A stretch of DNA of 64,000 nucleotides from Variovorax ginsengisoli (GTDB taxonomy: Bacteria; Pseudomonadota; Gammaproteobacteria; Burkholderiales; Burkholderiaceae_C): the NCBI RefSeq assembly GCF_030486595.1, contig NZ_JAUJZH010000015.1:119116-183115 (forward strand). Direction: 5' to 3'. Below are positions 1 to 8,402 of this stretch, in pieces. The notes beneath the pieces were generated by a model that made no database searches, was not told the origin of the DNA, and saw nothing but the letters and a program-made list of their open reading frames with translations. Position numbers and translations under genes: made by a program. Each line of letters opens with the position of its first letter. Within the stretch, counting starts at the first letter, position 1.

Positions 1-35
1 GCACCGCAGTGCGAAGCACGGAGGTTACCCAATGA
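1..35 (+). CDS. 3' end of an upstream gene, probably an ABC permease (partial)
   Basis: A frame open from the left edge (phase 3) stops at TGA 33-35, which overlaps the ATG at 32 in an ATGA arrangement. Only about ten residues are visible, so the product cannot be identified. The overlap and the following ATPase suggest translational coupling with a permease of the same ABC importer. That is inference from context. Confidence 0.4.
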   Translation, partial: TAVRSTEVTQ

Positions 36-718
36 GCGCCGCGTTGTCCCTCGAGGCGCTGCGCCTCGGCTACGAAGGCCCAGGCGGGCTGCACACGGTG
101 GTCGAGGACTTCTCGCTGGCCCTCGACGCCGGCGACATCGGCTGCCTGCTCGGCCCTTCGGGCTGCGGCAAGTCCACGGTGCTGCGCGCGATCGCCGGCT
201 TCGAACCGGTGCGCGCCGGCCGCATCCGGCTGGGCGGCGTCACCTTGTCCTCGCCGGAAGTCCACCTGCCGCCCGAGCGGCGCCGGGTTGGCATGATGTT
301 CCAGGAGTACGCGCTGTTTCCGCACCTGGACGCGGCGCGCAACGTGGCCTTCGGGCTGCGCCGCCTGCCCCACGCCGAGCAGCATCGGCGCGTCGCGAAG
401 ATGCTGGCGCTGGTCGGCCTGCCGGATGCCGGCGAGCGCCATCCCCACCAGCTCTCGGGCGGCCAGCAGCAGCGCATCGCATTGGCCCGTGCGCTGGCGC
501 CCGAGCCGGCGCTGCTGCTGCTCGACGAGCCTTTCTCGAACCTCGACGGCGCCACCCGCGAGCGGCTGACCACCGAGGTGCGCGAGATCCTCAAGGCCGC
601 CGGCCAGACCGCGGTGCTGGTGACGCACAATGAGGCCGAGGCACGGGCCATGGCCGACCGCGTCGGCGTGATGCACGAGGGCCGGCTGACCGACTGGGGC
701 GGCAGCCGCCGCGGCTAG
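32..718 (+). CDS. ABC transporter ATP-binding protein (FbpC/PotA-like)
   Basis: ATP-hydrolysing subunit of an ABC importer, cytoplasmic. Walker A GPSGCGKST is at residues 41-49, the Q-loop glutamine at about 91, the signature LSGGQ at 141-145, Walker B LLLLDEP at 161-167 and the switch histidine at about 199. The sequence looks most like the iron(III)/spermidine group (CUT1/FbpC-type). At 228 residues it ends soon after the H-loop and lacks the roughly 100-residue C-terminal regulatory (TOBE) domain usual in that group. A GAGG element sits just upstream of the ATG, which overlaps the stop of the preceding gene. The substrate cannot be told from this subunit alone. Confidence 0.88.
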   Translation: MSAALSLEALRLGYEGPGGLHTVVEDFSLALDAGDIGCLLGPSGCGKSTVLRAIAGFEPVRAGRIRLGGVTLSSPEVHLPPERRRVGMMFQEYALFPHLDAARNVAFGLRRLPHAEQHRRVAKMLALVGLPDAGERHPHQLSGGQQQRIALARALAPEPALLLLDEPFSNLDGATRERLTTEVREILKAAGQTAVLVTHNEAEARAMADRVGVMHEGRLTDWGGSRRG

Positions 719-812
719 CTGAAGACGCCAAGAGGGCTTTTTTAGACAAGGTTTTCACGGCGCGGAAGAATCCCGCTTCCCGACCCACGCCGAACAAGAG
801 AGAGAAAGCCTC

Positions 813-1514
813 ATGTCGCACTTCAAGCCGCTCACCCTGGTCAGCCACCTGCTCTGCCCCTACGTGCAGCGCGCCGCGATCGTCCTGCACGAAAAGGGCG
901 TCGCCTTCGAGCGCGTCGTCATCGACCTGGCCGACAGGCCGGACTGGTTCACCGCCATTTCGCCGCTAGGCAAGGTGCCCCTCCTGCGGGTGCCGCGGGA
1001 GGGCGGCGGCGAGGCGATCCTGTTCGAAAGCAATGTGATCTGCGAGTACCTGGAAGAGACGCAGTCCGGCGTGCGCCTGCACCCCGAAGATCCACTCGCG
1101 CGTGCCGGGCACCGGGCCTGGATGGAGTTCGGCTCCGCAATCCTCGCCGACCTGTGGGGCTACGAGACCACGCGCGATGCCGACGTGTTCGAGCAGAAGC
1201 GCCGCGCGCTCGCAGCCAAGTTCGAGCGCGTCGAGGCGGTGCTGAAGAACGGCCCTTACTTCGCGGGCGAACGCTTCAGCTTGGTCGATGCTGTCTTCGC
1301 GCCGATCTTTCGCTATTTCGAGGTCTTCGACGAAATCAGCCCCTCGCGCGTCTTCGATGCGACGCCGCGGGTGCGCGACTGGCGCGCGGCACTGAGGGCG
1401 CGACCGAGCGTGCGCGCCGCCGTGGTGCCCGAGTACGCGCAGCACCTGTGGGGCTTCCTGCGCCGGCATGAAGCGCATCTGCTGACACTGGCCGGCACCG
1501 CCGCGCGCGCCTGA
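813..1514 (+). CDS. Glutathione S-transferase family protein
   Basis: A 233-residue cytoplasmic protein with an N-terminal thioredoxin-like domain and an all-helical C-terminal domain. The active-site region is LLCPYVQRA at about residues 13-21, with a cysteine in the catalytic position as in omega/SspA-like transferases. The cis-proline region GKVPLL and a ligand segment ending in ESNVICEYL follow, both typical of the family. Likely role is glutathione conjugation, dehalogenation or thiol transfer on an unknown substrate. It lies just upstream of glyoxalase I, another glutathione-dependent enzyme, on the same strand with a 42-base gap, so co-transcription is plausible. Confidence 0.85.
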   Translation: MSHFKPLTLVSHLLCPYVQRAAIVLHEKGVAFERVVIDLADRPDWFTAISPLGKVPLLRVPREGGGEAILFESNVICEYLEETQSGVRLHPEDPLARAGHRAWMEFGSAILADLWGYETTRDADVFEQKRRALAAKFERVEAVLKNGPYFAGERFSLVDAVFAPIFRYFEVFDEISPSRVFDATPRVRDWRAALRARPSVRAAVVPEYAQHLWGFLRRHEAHLLTLAGTAARA

Positions 1515-1556
1515 AGCGCGACAATAGCTGAACGACAACTCTTCGCGCCCCACGAT

Positions 1557-1991
1557 ATGCGACTCCTCCACACCATGCTGCGCGTCGGCAACCTGCAGCG
1601 CTCGATCGACTTCTACACCCAGGTGCTGGGCATGCAGCTGCTGCGCACTTCGGAGAACCCCGAGTACAAGTACAGCCTGGCTTTCGTCGGCTACGAAGGC
1701 AACCCGGCCCAAGCCGAGATCGAGCTGACCTACAACTGGGGCACCGAAAGCTACGAGATGGGCACCGCCTACGGCCACATCGCGCTCGGCGTGCCCGACG
1801 CCTGCGCGGCCTGCGAGAAGATCAAGGCGGCCGGCGGCAATGTCACGCGAGAGGCCGGGCCGGTCAAGGGCGGCTCGACGGTGATCGCATTCGTGACGGA
1901 TCCGGATGGGTACAAGATTGAATTGATCCAGAGAGAATCAACCGCAGGCAGCCGCCCATCAGACGCCAAAAGCGATCCACTGCGCGCCTGA
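1557..1991 (+). CDS. gloA: Lactoylglutathione lyase (glyoxalase I)
   Basis: Converts the hemithioacetal of methylglyoxal and glutathione to S-lactoylglutathione, detoxifying methylglyoxal in the cytoplasm. The protein starts MRLLHTMLRVGNLQRSIDFY, the classic GloA N-terminus with metal-ligand histidine at residue 5. ELTYNWG and a C-terminal DPDGYKIELIQ, which carries the last glutamate ligand, are also present. Length (144 residues) is normal, with about 15 extra C-terminal residues. It follows the glutathione transferase gene closely. No strong ribosome site is visible, but the start is fixed by homology. Confidence 0.95.
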   Translation: MRLLHTMLRVGNLQRSIDFYTQVLGMQLLRTSENPEYKYSLAFVGYEGNPAQAEIELTYNWGTESYEMGTAYGHIALGVPDACAACEKIKAAGGNVTREAGPVKGGSTVIAFVTDPDGYKIELIQRESTAGSRPSDAKSDPLRA

Positions 1992-2010
1992 TCGAGCCCC
2001 GATGCCTGCG

Positions 2011-3117
2011 TCAGGGACTGAAGATCAGGACCACGTAGACGAGGAACACGACCAGATGCACGGCGCCTTCGAGGACTGTCGTGCGCGGCCCTGAGAACGT
2101 GAGCGTGCTCAGGATCAGCGTGAGGGCCAGCAAGGTCATGCCGGTCGGATCCAGGCCCAGGATGACGGTCTTGCCCGTCACGAGGCCGATGATGAGGATC
2201 GCCGGCACGGTGAGCCCGATGGTGGAGGCCGCGGCGCCGAGGCACAGGTTGATCGAGCGCTGCAGTTGATTCGCCCGCGCCGCGGCCAGCGCGCTGATTC
2301 CCTCCGGCGCGAAGACGATGACGGCAATGAGCACGCCGCCCAGGGCCGAAGGCGCCGCTAGCGCTGCGGTGCCGTGGTCGATGAGCGTGGCGAGCCGCCC
2401 GGACAGCAGCACGATGGGCAGCAAGGTGACAAGCAGCAGCCCCGTGTGGCGGACCATCGCGGCAGCGGATGGACCGTGCCCGGCATGCATGCCTGCGCCG
2501 GCCCCCGCGGACCTGCCGGCCTGAGCGTCGACGAAGAATTCCTGGTGACGGCGCGTCTGGATCAGCAGGAAGATCGCATACAGCAGGATGGTGAAGAGAG
2601 AGAAGAAGGCCGCCTGGATGACCGTCAGGCTGCCGGCCGGAACCGCTTGCGTGAAGTTGGGCAGGATGAGCGCGACCGATGACAGCGGGATGATCACCGC
2701 GAGATACGCGACGGCGCCCTGCAGGTTGTAGGCCTGCTCGCCATGGTGCAGCCCGCCCAGCAGCAGGGCCAGTCCGACGCCGCCGTTCAGCGCGATCATC
2801 AGCACGCCGAACATCGTGTCGCGGCCCAGCGTCGGCGTGGCATCGCTGCCGATCGCGACGGCGGCGATCAGCACGACCTCGATGATGACGATCGACAGCG
2901 TGAGCACCAGCGAGCCCAGCGGGTCGCCGAGCATGTCGGCGAGATGGTCGGCCTGTTCGACGACGCCGAAGGCGCACCACAGGATGATGACGAACAGCCA
3001 CAAAAAGAACAGCGCGGCGCGCAAGCCCGAAGTGAGATCGGCAAGCCACGCGTCTCCGAACAGGAGGAACAGCGCCACCGTAGTCCACGCAACAGCAAGA
3101 CGTCCGATGAGGATCAT
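2011..3117 (-). CDS. Calcium/proton antiporter, ChaA family
   Basis: A 368-residue inner-membrane cation/H+ antiporter of the CaCA superfamily, with about eleven hydrophobic segments. The first repeat holds a region like VVLIAAVAIGSDATPTLGRD and the second ends in FAPEGISALAAARANQLQRS, the paired acidic alpha-repeat motifs expected for ChaA. The two halves are joined by a polar loop at about residues 185-220 with several histidines and glycines. It is convergent with gloA (stop codons about 20 bases apart) and stands alone on the minus strand. Probable role is export of Ca2+ and possibly Na+ or K+ at alkaline pH. The exact ion is unknown. Confidence 0.85.
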   Translation of the reverse strand: MILIGRLAVAWTTVALFLLFGDAWLADLTSGLRAALFFLWLFVIILWCAFGVVEQADHLADMLGDPLGSLVLTLSIVIIEVVLIAAVAIGSDATPTLGRDTMFGVLMIALNGGVGLALLLGGLHHGEQAYNLQGAVAYLAVIIPLSSVALILPNFTQAVPAGSLTVIQAAFFSLFTILLYAIFLLIQTRRHQEFFVDAQAGRSAGAGAGMHAGHGPSAAAMVRHTGLLLVTLLPIVLLSGRLATLIDHGTAALAAPSALGGVLIAVIVFAPEGISALAAARANQLQRSINLCLGAAASTIGLTVPAILIIGLVTGKTVILGLDPTGMTLLALTLILSTLTFSGPRTTVLEGAVHLVVFLVYVVLIFSP

Positions 3118-3210
3118 GATGGGCTCCGGGCTGGACCGGGGCCTTTTCTACCGGGACGGCGCGCGCTTGTAAACCTGAACGATTCTGCGATCCGACCGCG
3201 CCGGATGCGA

Positions 3211-3936
3211 TCAGCAGCCCAGCAGATCCGCCAGTGCCCCGATATCCCGCGCATGCAGCGTGTTGTCGGGCTGCGGCGAGACATCCTTCGGCCGTCCGGG
3301 GCCGAACTCCAGGGGCCGCTCGATGTAGCCGGTGCGCAGTCCGCAGGCCCGCGCCGCCGCCAGGTCGTCGTGGTGCGCCGCCGCCAGCATCACCTGCCCC
3401 GGCGTGACGTCGAACACCGCCGCGACACCGAGGTAGGTGCGCGGATCGGGCTTGTAGGCCTTGAAAACCTCAGCCGACAGCACGCAGTCCCACGGCAGCC
3501 CGGCCCGCTTGGCCATCTCGGTGAGCAGGCCGATGTTGCCGTTGGACAGCGTGCAGATCGTGTACCTGCGCTTGAGCCGGGCCAGGCCCTCGACCGCATC
3601 GGGCCAGGCCGGCAGCCGGTGCCAGGCGCGGTTGAGCTCGCGCTTGGTGTCCGCGTCCAGATCGGCCACGCCGAAATCACGCAGCACATCGCCGAGGATG
3701 CCCATGTGCAGTTCGTCGAGCAGGGTGAAGCCGCCCTCGCCGGCCGCTAGGCGCTCCATCACGCCCTTCATCGCGGGCTGGTAGCCGGCACGCCAGGCCA
3801 GCGCGAAGGCGCCGCCATCGATGCCCGGCAGCAGGCGCTCGGCCTCGGCCGCAATGCCCGAATGCCAATCGACCACGGTGCCGAAGACGTCGAAGGCGAT
3901 GACCTTCAGCTCGCTGCCTTCCAGGACTTCCGCCAT
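3211..3936 (-). CDS. Haloacid dehalogenase, type II (HAD superfamily)
   Basis: Predicted (S)-2-haloacid dehalogenase-like HAD hydrolase of 241 residues. The nucleophile lies in FDVFGTVVDW (aspartate about 16). Motif II is TLSNGNIGLL, the motif III lysine is in FKAYKPDP, and the C-terminal acidic motif is in AAHHDDLAAAR. The start at 3936 is chosen because it is the first methionine before the conserved core and falls 11 bases after the eda stop. It is the third gene of an edd-eda-HAD unit. HAD phosphatases also share this fold, so true dehalogenase activity is a family-based inference. The AYKPD signature does favour the type II dehalogenases. Confidence 0.85.
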   Translation of the reverse strand: MAEVLEGSELKVIAFDVFGTVVDWHSGIAAEAERLLPGIDGGAFALAWRAGYQPAMKGVMERLAAGEGGFTLLDELHMGILGDVLRDFGVADLDADTKRELNRAWHRLPAWPDAVEGLARLKRRYTICTLSNGNIGLLTEMAKRAGLPWDCVLSAEVFKAYKPDPRTYLGVAAVFDVTPGQVMLAAAHHDDLAAARACGLRTGYIERPLEFGPGRPKDVSPQPDNTLHARDIGALADLLGC

Positions 3937-3947
3937 CCCGCGACCTC

Positions 3948-4589
3948 TCAACGTGCCAGTTGGCAGGCCTCGCGCGCCAGCGCCTCGATGCGGCCCCAGT
4001 CGCCCGCGGCGATGGCGTCGGTCGGCACGATCCAGGAGCCGCCCACGCAGGCCACGTTGGAAAGCGCGAGAAACTCGTGCGCGTTGCCGGCGTGGACGCC
4101 GCCGGTAGGGCAGAATTTGACGTCGCCGAAGGGCCCTTGCCAGGCCTTCAGCATCGCCAGGCCGCCGGCCTGCACGGCCGGGAAGAACTTGAGCTCGGTC
4201 AGGCCGTCTTCCTGGGCCATCATGATCTCGCTTCCGGTCGCGACGCCGGGCAGGAGCGGCAGGCCGAGGTCGTGGCAGGCCTTGCCGACCGCCCTCGTAT
4301 AGCCCGGGCTGACGCCGAAACGGGCCCCGGCCAGCGCCGAGGCCTGGGCGTCGGCGGCGCTGCGGATGGTGCCGGCGCCGGCCACGGCCTCGGGCACCTC
4401 CTTCGAGATGAGCTCGATGCATTCGAGCGCCTCGCGGGTGCGCAAGGTCACTTCGAGCATCCGGATGCCGCCGGCCACCAGCGCCCGCGCCAGCGGCACC
4501 GCGTCCTTGACGTCGTGCAGCACGATGACCGGAATCACCGGGGCGTCGCGCATCACGTCGAGCGCGGAAATCTTGTCGTTCACAGCCAT
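3948..4589 (-). CDS. eda: 2-dehydro-3-deoxyphosphogluconate (KDPG) aldolase
   Basis: Cleaves KDPG to pyruvate and glyceraldehyde-3-phosphate, the last step of the Entner-Doudoroff pathway. Of 213 residues, the general-base glutamate is in MLEVTLR (about E46), the Schiff-base lysine in TELKFFPA (about K134), and the phosphate-binding segment is CPTGGV. The length is typical of a class I (beta/alpha)8 aldolase. The gene overlaps the 3' end of edd by ten bases, so the two are almost certainly co-transcribed and translationally coupled. Confidence 0.96.
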   Translation of the reverse strand: MAVNDKISALDVMRDAPVIPVIVLHDVKDAVPLARALVAGGIRMLEVTLRTREALECIELISKEVPEAVAGAGTIRSAADAQASALAGARFGVSPGYTRAVGKACHDLGLPLLPGVATGSEIMMAQEDGLTELKFFPAVQAGGLAMLKAWQGPFGDVKFCPTGGVHAGNAHEFLALSNVACVGGSWIVPTDAIAAGDWGRIEALAREACQLAR

Positions 4590-6418
4590 GAGCAGGCTCC
4601 TTCTTCAGCAGTCAATGCATTGCGCCGCATGCCGGCGAACAGGTCGCGGCCCAGCCCGCGGCCGTTGGCGGCGCGTGCTTCGTCGGGCATCTTCGAGATT
4701 TCTCGGGCCGCCCATTCGTCCTCGGGCAGCAGCACGGTGAGCGTGCCGGCCACGCCGTCGAGCCGGATCAGGTCGCCGTCGCGCACCTTGGCCAGCGGGC
4801 CGCCGGCCGCGGCCTCGGGCGAGACGTGGATGGCCGCCGGCACCTTGCCCGAGGCACCGCTCATGCGGCCGTCGGTCACCAGCGCCACCCGGAAGCCCTT
4901 GCCCTGCAGTACCGACAGCGGCGGCGTGAGCTTGTGCAGCTCGGGCATGCCATTGGCCTGCGGGCCCTGCCAGCGCACCACGCAGACCACGTCGCGCTCG
5001 AGCTCGCCGGCCGTGAAGGCCTGCTGCAGCGCGGCTTGCGAGTCGAAGACACGGGCCGGCGCCTCGATCACGTGGCGGTCGCCGGGCACCGACGAGATCT
5101 TGATCACGCTGCGTCCCAGGTTGCCCTGCAGCAGCTTGAGCCCCCCGGTGGCGCTGAACGGCGCCGAGACCGGACGGGCGATGGTGTCGTCCTTGGACGG
5201 CGCGGCCGACTTCCAGGTGAGAGGCCGCTCGTCCGAGGGCGTGCCGGCCAACACCGGGACGCCGGCGAACTCGCGGATGCCTCCGGCGCGCACGCTGAGC
5301 ACGTCGGCATGCATCAGGCCGGCATCGAGCAGTTCGCCGATGACGAAGCCCGGGCCGCCCGCCTCCTGGAAGCCGTTGACGTCGGCGGTGCCGTTCGGAT
5401 AGACCCGCGTGAGCAGCGGCACCACCTCCGACAGTTCGGCGAAGTCGTTCCAGTCGATCAGGATGCCGGCGGCACGCGCCACCGCCACCCAGTGGATCAG
5501 GTGATTGGTCGAGCCGCCGGTGGCCAGCAGCGCCGCCATCGCGTTGACGATCACGCGCTCGTCCACCAGTTCGCCGATCGGCGGCACCGCGAAGGCCGCG
5601 TCTGAGGCCCGGCCCAGCACCGTGCGCACCGCCTCGCGCGTGAGCGCCTCGCGCATCGCGTCGCCGGGCTGGATGAAGGCCGAACCCGGCACATGCAGGC
5701 CCATGGCCTCGAGCAGCATCTGGTTGCTGTTGGCGGTGCCGTAGAAGGTGCAGGTGCCTTGCGCGTGGTAGGCCTGCATCTCGGCTTCGAGCAGGCCCTG
5801 GCGGCCCACCAGGCCCTGCGCCGCCTGTTCGCGGACCTTGGACTTGGCCGTGTTCGACAGACCCGAGGGCATCGGCCCGGCCGGCACGAAGACCGTCGGC
5901 AGATGGCCGAAATGCAGCGCGCCGATCAGCAGGCCCGGCACGATCTTGTCGCAGACGCCGAGCATCAGCGCCGCATCGAACATGTCGTGCGTGAGCGCCA
6001 CCGCGGTGCCCATGGCGATCACGTCTCGGCTGAACAGGCTCAGCTCCATGCCGGGCGTGCCCTGGGTGACGCCGTCGCACATGGCCGGCACACCGCCCGC
6101 CACCTGCGCCGTGGCCCCGAGTCGGCGGGCCTCGTGCTTGACGATGTCCGGATAGCCCTGGTATGGGGCGTGGGCCGAGAGCATGTCGTTGTAGGCGGTG
6201 ACGATGCCGATGTTGGGCGCGCGCTCGCTCACCACCCTGAACTTGTCGTTGGCCGGGATGCCGGCGACGGCATGCGCCACGTTGGCGCAGCCCATCCGGT
6301 CGGAGCCCCGGTCGCGAACGCGGGTGTCGGCCAGGTCTTGAAGATAGGCACTGCGCAGGCTCAGGCTGCGCGCACGAATGCGCTCGGTGACAGCGCGGAC
6401 GGTGGGATGGGTGTTCAT
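4580..6418 (-). CDS. edd: Phosphogluconate dehydratase
   Basis: Dehydrates 6-phosphogluconate to KDPG, the first committed step of the Entner-Doudoroff pathway. It is an IlvD/Edd family Fe-S enzyme. Visible motifs include the cysteine regions GCANVAHAV and GVCDKIVPG and the family signature GGSTNH. The methionine at 6418 (protein start MNTHPTVRAV) gives 612 residues, the usual Edd length. An in-frame methionine 17 codons upstream is not supported by the family. The gene heads the edd-eda-HAD unit, and a terminator just upstream at about 6.5 kb isolates it from the OmpA-like gene. Confidence 0.96.
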   Translation of the reverse strand: MNTHPTVRAVTERIRARSLSLRSAYLQDLADTRVRDRGSDRMGCANVAHAVAGIPANDKFRVVSERAPNIGIVTAYNDMLSAHAPYQGYPDIVKHEARRLGATAQVAGGVPAMCDGVTQGTPGMELSLFSRDVIAMGTAVALTHDMFDAALMLGVCDKIVPGLLIGALHFGHLPTVFVPAGPMPSGLSNTAKSKVREQAAQGLVGRQGLLEAEMQAYHAQGTCTFYGTANSNQMLLEAMGLHVPGSAFIQPGDAMREALTREAVRTVLGRASDAAFAVPPIGELVDERVIVNAMAALLATGGSTNHLIHWVAVARAAGILIDWNDFAELSEVVPLLTRVYPNGTADVNGFQEAGGPGFVIGELLDAGLMHADVLSVRAGGIREFAGVPVLAGTPSDERPLTWKSAAPSKDDTIARPVSAPFSATGGLKLLQGNLGRSVIKISSVPGDRHVIEAPARVFDSQAALQQAFTAGELERDVVCVVRWQGPQANGMPELHKLTPPLSVLQGKGFRVALVTDGRMSGASGKVPAAIHVSPEAAAGGPLAKVRDGDLIRLDGVAGTLTVLLPEDEWAAREISKMPDEARAANGRGLGRDLFAGMRRNALTAEEGACSWL

Positions 6419-6486
6419 GGGCTGTGTCGCTCTGCCGATGAGCCAGCGTGGGGCGGCTCGGAAGTGCATGGTAACAAGCCCTCATG

Positions 6487-6513
6487 AAAAAGCCCGGACA
6501 GGCCGGGCTTTTT
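6487..6513 (-). terminator. Intrinsic terminator of the OmpA-like gene
   Basis: A perfect 11-base stem (AAAAAGCCCGG paired with CCGGGCTTTTT) with a five-base loop and T/A runs at both ends. It lies 20 bases past the stop of the minus-strand OmpA-like gene and upstream of edd. It could work in both directions, but only the minus strand has a gene running into it. Confidence 0.9.
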
Positions 6514-6533
6514 CTGAGAGGCGCGCTGCGGCT

Positions 6534-7073
6534 TCAGTCCACCAGCTTGACTTCGACCCGGCGCGCCTCGGCGTTGTTGCCGCTGCCGGCCGTCACGGCC
6601 GGCTTCTGCAGGTCGACCTTGTCGGCCGGCACGCCCAGGCCGGTCAGCACGTCGCGCACCATCTCGGCGCGCTTCTTCGCCAGGGCCTCGTTGATGGCGG
6701 CGTCGCCGGTGGTGTCGTGGAAGCCGGAAATGACCGCCTTGTGCCCGCTTTCGATCCCCTTGATCACGACCGCCAGGGCCTCTGCCGCGCCCGGCGCCAG
6801 GTCGGCGCTGGCGGTGGCGAAATAGAAGTTCACGACACCGCCGACGACGCGGATGCTGGCGCCGTCGGGAATCACGACAGTGACCGTCTCGGTGACCACC
6901 GCCAGCGTGGTCGCCGGCGCGGCAGCGGCCACCGGCGCGACCGACGGACCCGCCGCATGTCCCCGCGTGTAGAGCACGATGCCGATCACGAACAGGATCA
7001 CCAGCGCGATCAGGCCCAGCACGAAGGCGAGGATGAAGTTCTGCTGGCTCTCGTCGTCACTATGGGCGGACAT
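6534..7073 (-). CDS. OmpA-family peptidoglycan-associated membrane protein
   Basis: A 179-residue protein with one N-terminal transmembrane segment (about residues 13-35, rich in Leu/Val/Ile), an Ala/Val-rich linker and a C-terminal OmpA-like domain. That domain contains a segment like NEALAKKRAEMVRDVL, followed by a C-terminal motif ending RRVEVKLVD. The domain binds peptidoglycan non-covalently, so the protein probably links the inner membrane to the wall. It is shorter than usual porin-type OmpA and lacks a beta-barrel. It is transcribed alone, divergent from the ChaC-like gene, and ends at a strong hairpin terminator. Confidence 0.85.
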   Translation of the reverse strand: MSAHSDDESQQNFILAFVLGLIALVILFVIGIVLYTRGHAAGPSVAPVAAAAPATTLAVVTETVTVVIPDGASIRVVGGVVNFYFATASADLAPGAAEALAVVIKGIESGHKAVISGFHDTTGDAAINEALAKKRAEMVRDVLTGLGVPADKVDLQKPAVTAGSGNNAEARRVEVKLVD

Positions 7074-7115
7074 GGGCGGTGCTCCGTAGTTGAGGGGTCG
7101 GTAAATAATGGTGCG

Positions 7116-7856
7116 GTGAACCATGACCGCCAAATTGTAGGCGTCGCTGCCCGGTCCCCCGGCGGCGACCCCGGGCCGCCCGGCCTGGACCCCCTGCCCA
7201 CGCCGCTGCGCGACCCCAAGCCGATGCTCGATCGCGTGATCGACGAATGGGGCGGGCACGAGGACCTGTGGCTGTTCGGCTACGGCTCGCTGATCTGGCG
7301 GCCCGACTTCGGCTTCGTCGAAAGACATCCGGCCCGGGTCCATGGCTGGCACCGCGCGCTCAAGATGTGGAGCCGGATCAACCGCGGCACGGTCGAGAAC
7401 CCGGGGCTGGTGTTCGGGCTGCTCTCGGGCGGCAGCTGCCGCGGCATGGTGTTCAGGGTGCCGGCCGCCGAAGGGCTGGAGACCCTCGGCCGGCTCTGGC
7501 TGCGCGAAATGCCCACCGGGGTGTACGACCCGCGCTGGCTCGACTGCACGACGCCGCATTCGAAGGTCCGGGCGCTGGCCTTCACGCTGTCGCGGCGCAG
7601 TCCCAATTTCACCGGCGAGCTCAGCGACGAGCGCTATGCCCACATCTTCGCCAACGCGGTGGGCCGCTACGGCAGCTCGCTCGACTATGCCGAGCAGACC
7701 TTGCTCGAACTGCGGCGCCATGCAATCCACGATGCCGCGCTGGCGCGCCTGGTCAAGCTGGCCCAGACGCGGCTGTCGGCCCCGGCCGACAGCGCCGAGC
7801 CGGAGCCTTCGGTATACCCTCTGAGTTCAGCATCCATCGATCAAATAAAGGAGTAG
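7116..7856 (+). CDS. Gamma-glutamylcyclotransferase, ChaC family
   Basis: Predicted glutathione-specific gamma-glutamylcyclotransferase, releasing 5-oxoproline. The family signature FGYGSLIWRPDF is followed by a region like VHGWHRALKMWSRINRGT and later GLVFGLLSGG, matching ChaC. The catalytic glutamate should lie in the region around TGVYDPRW. The start is uncertain. The GTG at 7116 gives 246 residues but has poor ribosome-site spacing, whereas the ATG at 7224 (MLDRVIDEW) gives 210 residues and still keeps the full domain. It sits between an OmpA-like gene (divergent) and sodC (same strand, 7 bases later). Confidence 0.85.
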   Translation: MNHDRQIVGVAARSPGGDPGPPGLDPLPTPLRDPKPMLDRVIDEWGGHEDLWLFGYGSLIWRPDFGFVERHPARVHGWHRALKMWSRINRGTVENPGLVFGLLSGGSCRGMVFRVPAAEGLETLGRLWLREMPTGVYDPRWLDCTTPHSKVRALAFTLSRRSPNFTGELSDERYAHIFANAVGRYGSSLDYAEQTLLELRRHAIHDAALARLVKLAQTRLSAPADSAEPEPSVYPLSSASIDQIKE

Positions 7857-7863
7857 TTCGACC

Positions 7864-8400
7864 ATGCGCCCTTGCCTCATCGCCCCTGCCATCGCCATGG
7901 CCGCGGCCAGCCTGCTCGCGGCCTGCGGCACGCTGGGGCCCAAAGCCGGCGCTACCGCCGAACTGACACCGACCGGCGCGATCACGCCGAACCCGACCGT
8001 GGGCAAGGTGAGCTTCACGGCGCTCGAACACGGTGTGCGCGTGAAGGGCGAAGTGCGCGGCTTCGCGCCGGGCACGGAGCATGGGTTCCACATCCACGAG
8101 AAGGGCGACTGCGGCGACAACGGCAACGCGTCGGGCGGCCATTTCAACCCGGCTGGCGGCACCCACGGGAAGTTCGCCGCACCAGGAAGCCACGCAGGCG
8201 AACTGCCCAGCTTGGTGGCCGACGCCAACGGAGTGGCCCGCTTCAGCGTCGACGTCCACACCATCTCGATGACCGAGGGTGCGGCCAACAACATCATCGG
8301 CCGCGCGCTGGTGGTGCACCGCGACCGCGACGACTTCACGACCCAGCCGGCGGGCAATTCGGGCCCGCGGATCGCCTGCGGGATCATCGCCCGGAGCTAG
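7864..8400 (+). CDS. sodC: Superoxide dismutase [Cu-Zn], predicted lipoprotein
   Basis: Dismutates superoxide in the periplasm. The N-terminus ends in LLAACG, a lipobox, so the enzyme is probably membrane-anchored after signal peptidase II. Copper and zinc ligands are seen in HGFHIHEKGDC and GGHFNPAGGTHG, with a later VVHRDRDDF. The C-terminal RIACGII carries the second disulfide cysteine. Length is 178 residues, normal for bacterial SodC. An AAAGGAG ribosome site lies about 10 bases upstream of the ATG. It follows the ChaC gene by seven bases. Confidence 0.95.
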   Translation: MRPCLIAPAIAMAAASLLAACGTLGPKAGATAELTPTGAITPNPTVGKVSFTALEHGVRVKGEVRGFAPGTEHGFHIHEKGDCGDNGNASGGHFNPAGGTHGKFAAPGSHAGELPSLVADANGVARFSVDVHTISMTEGAANNIIGRALVVHRDRDDFTTQPAGNSGPRIACGIIARS

Positions 8401-8402
8401 CC

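Noticed and set aside
4605..6485. A 626-codon frame parallel to edd in another frame
   Set aside because: Arg/Gly/Ala-rich with no features; a shadow of edd.
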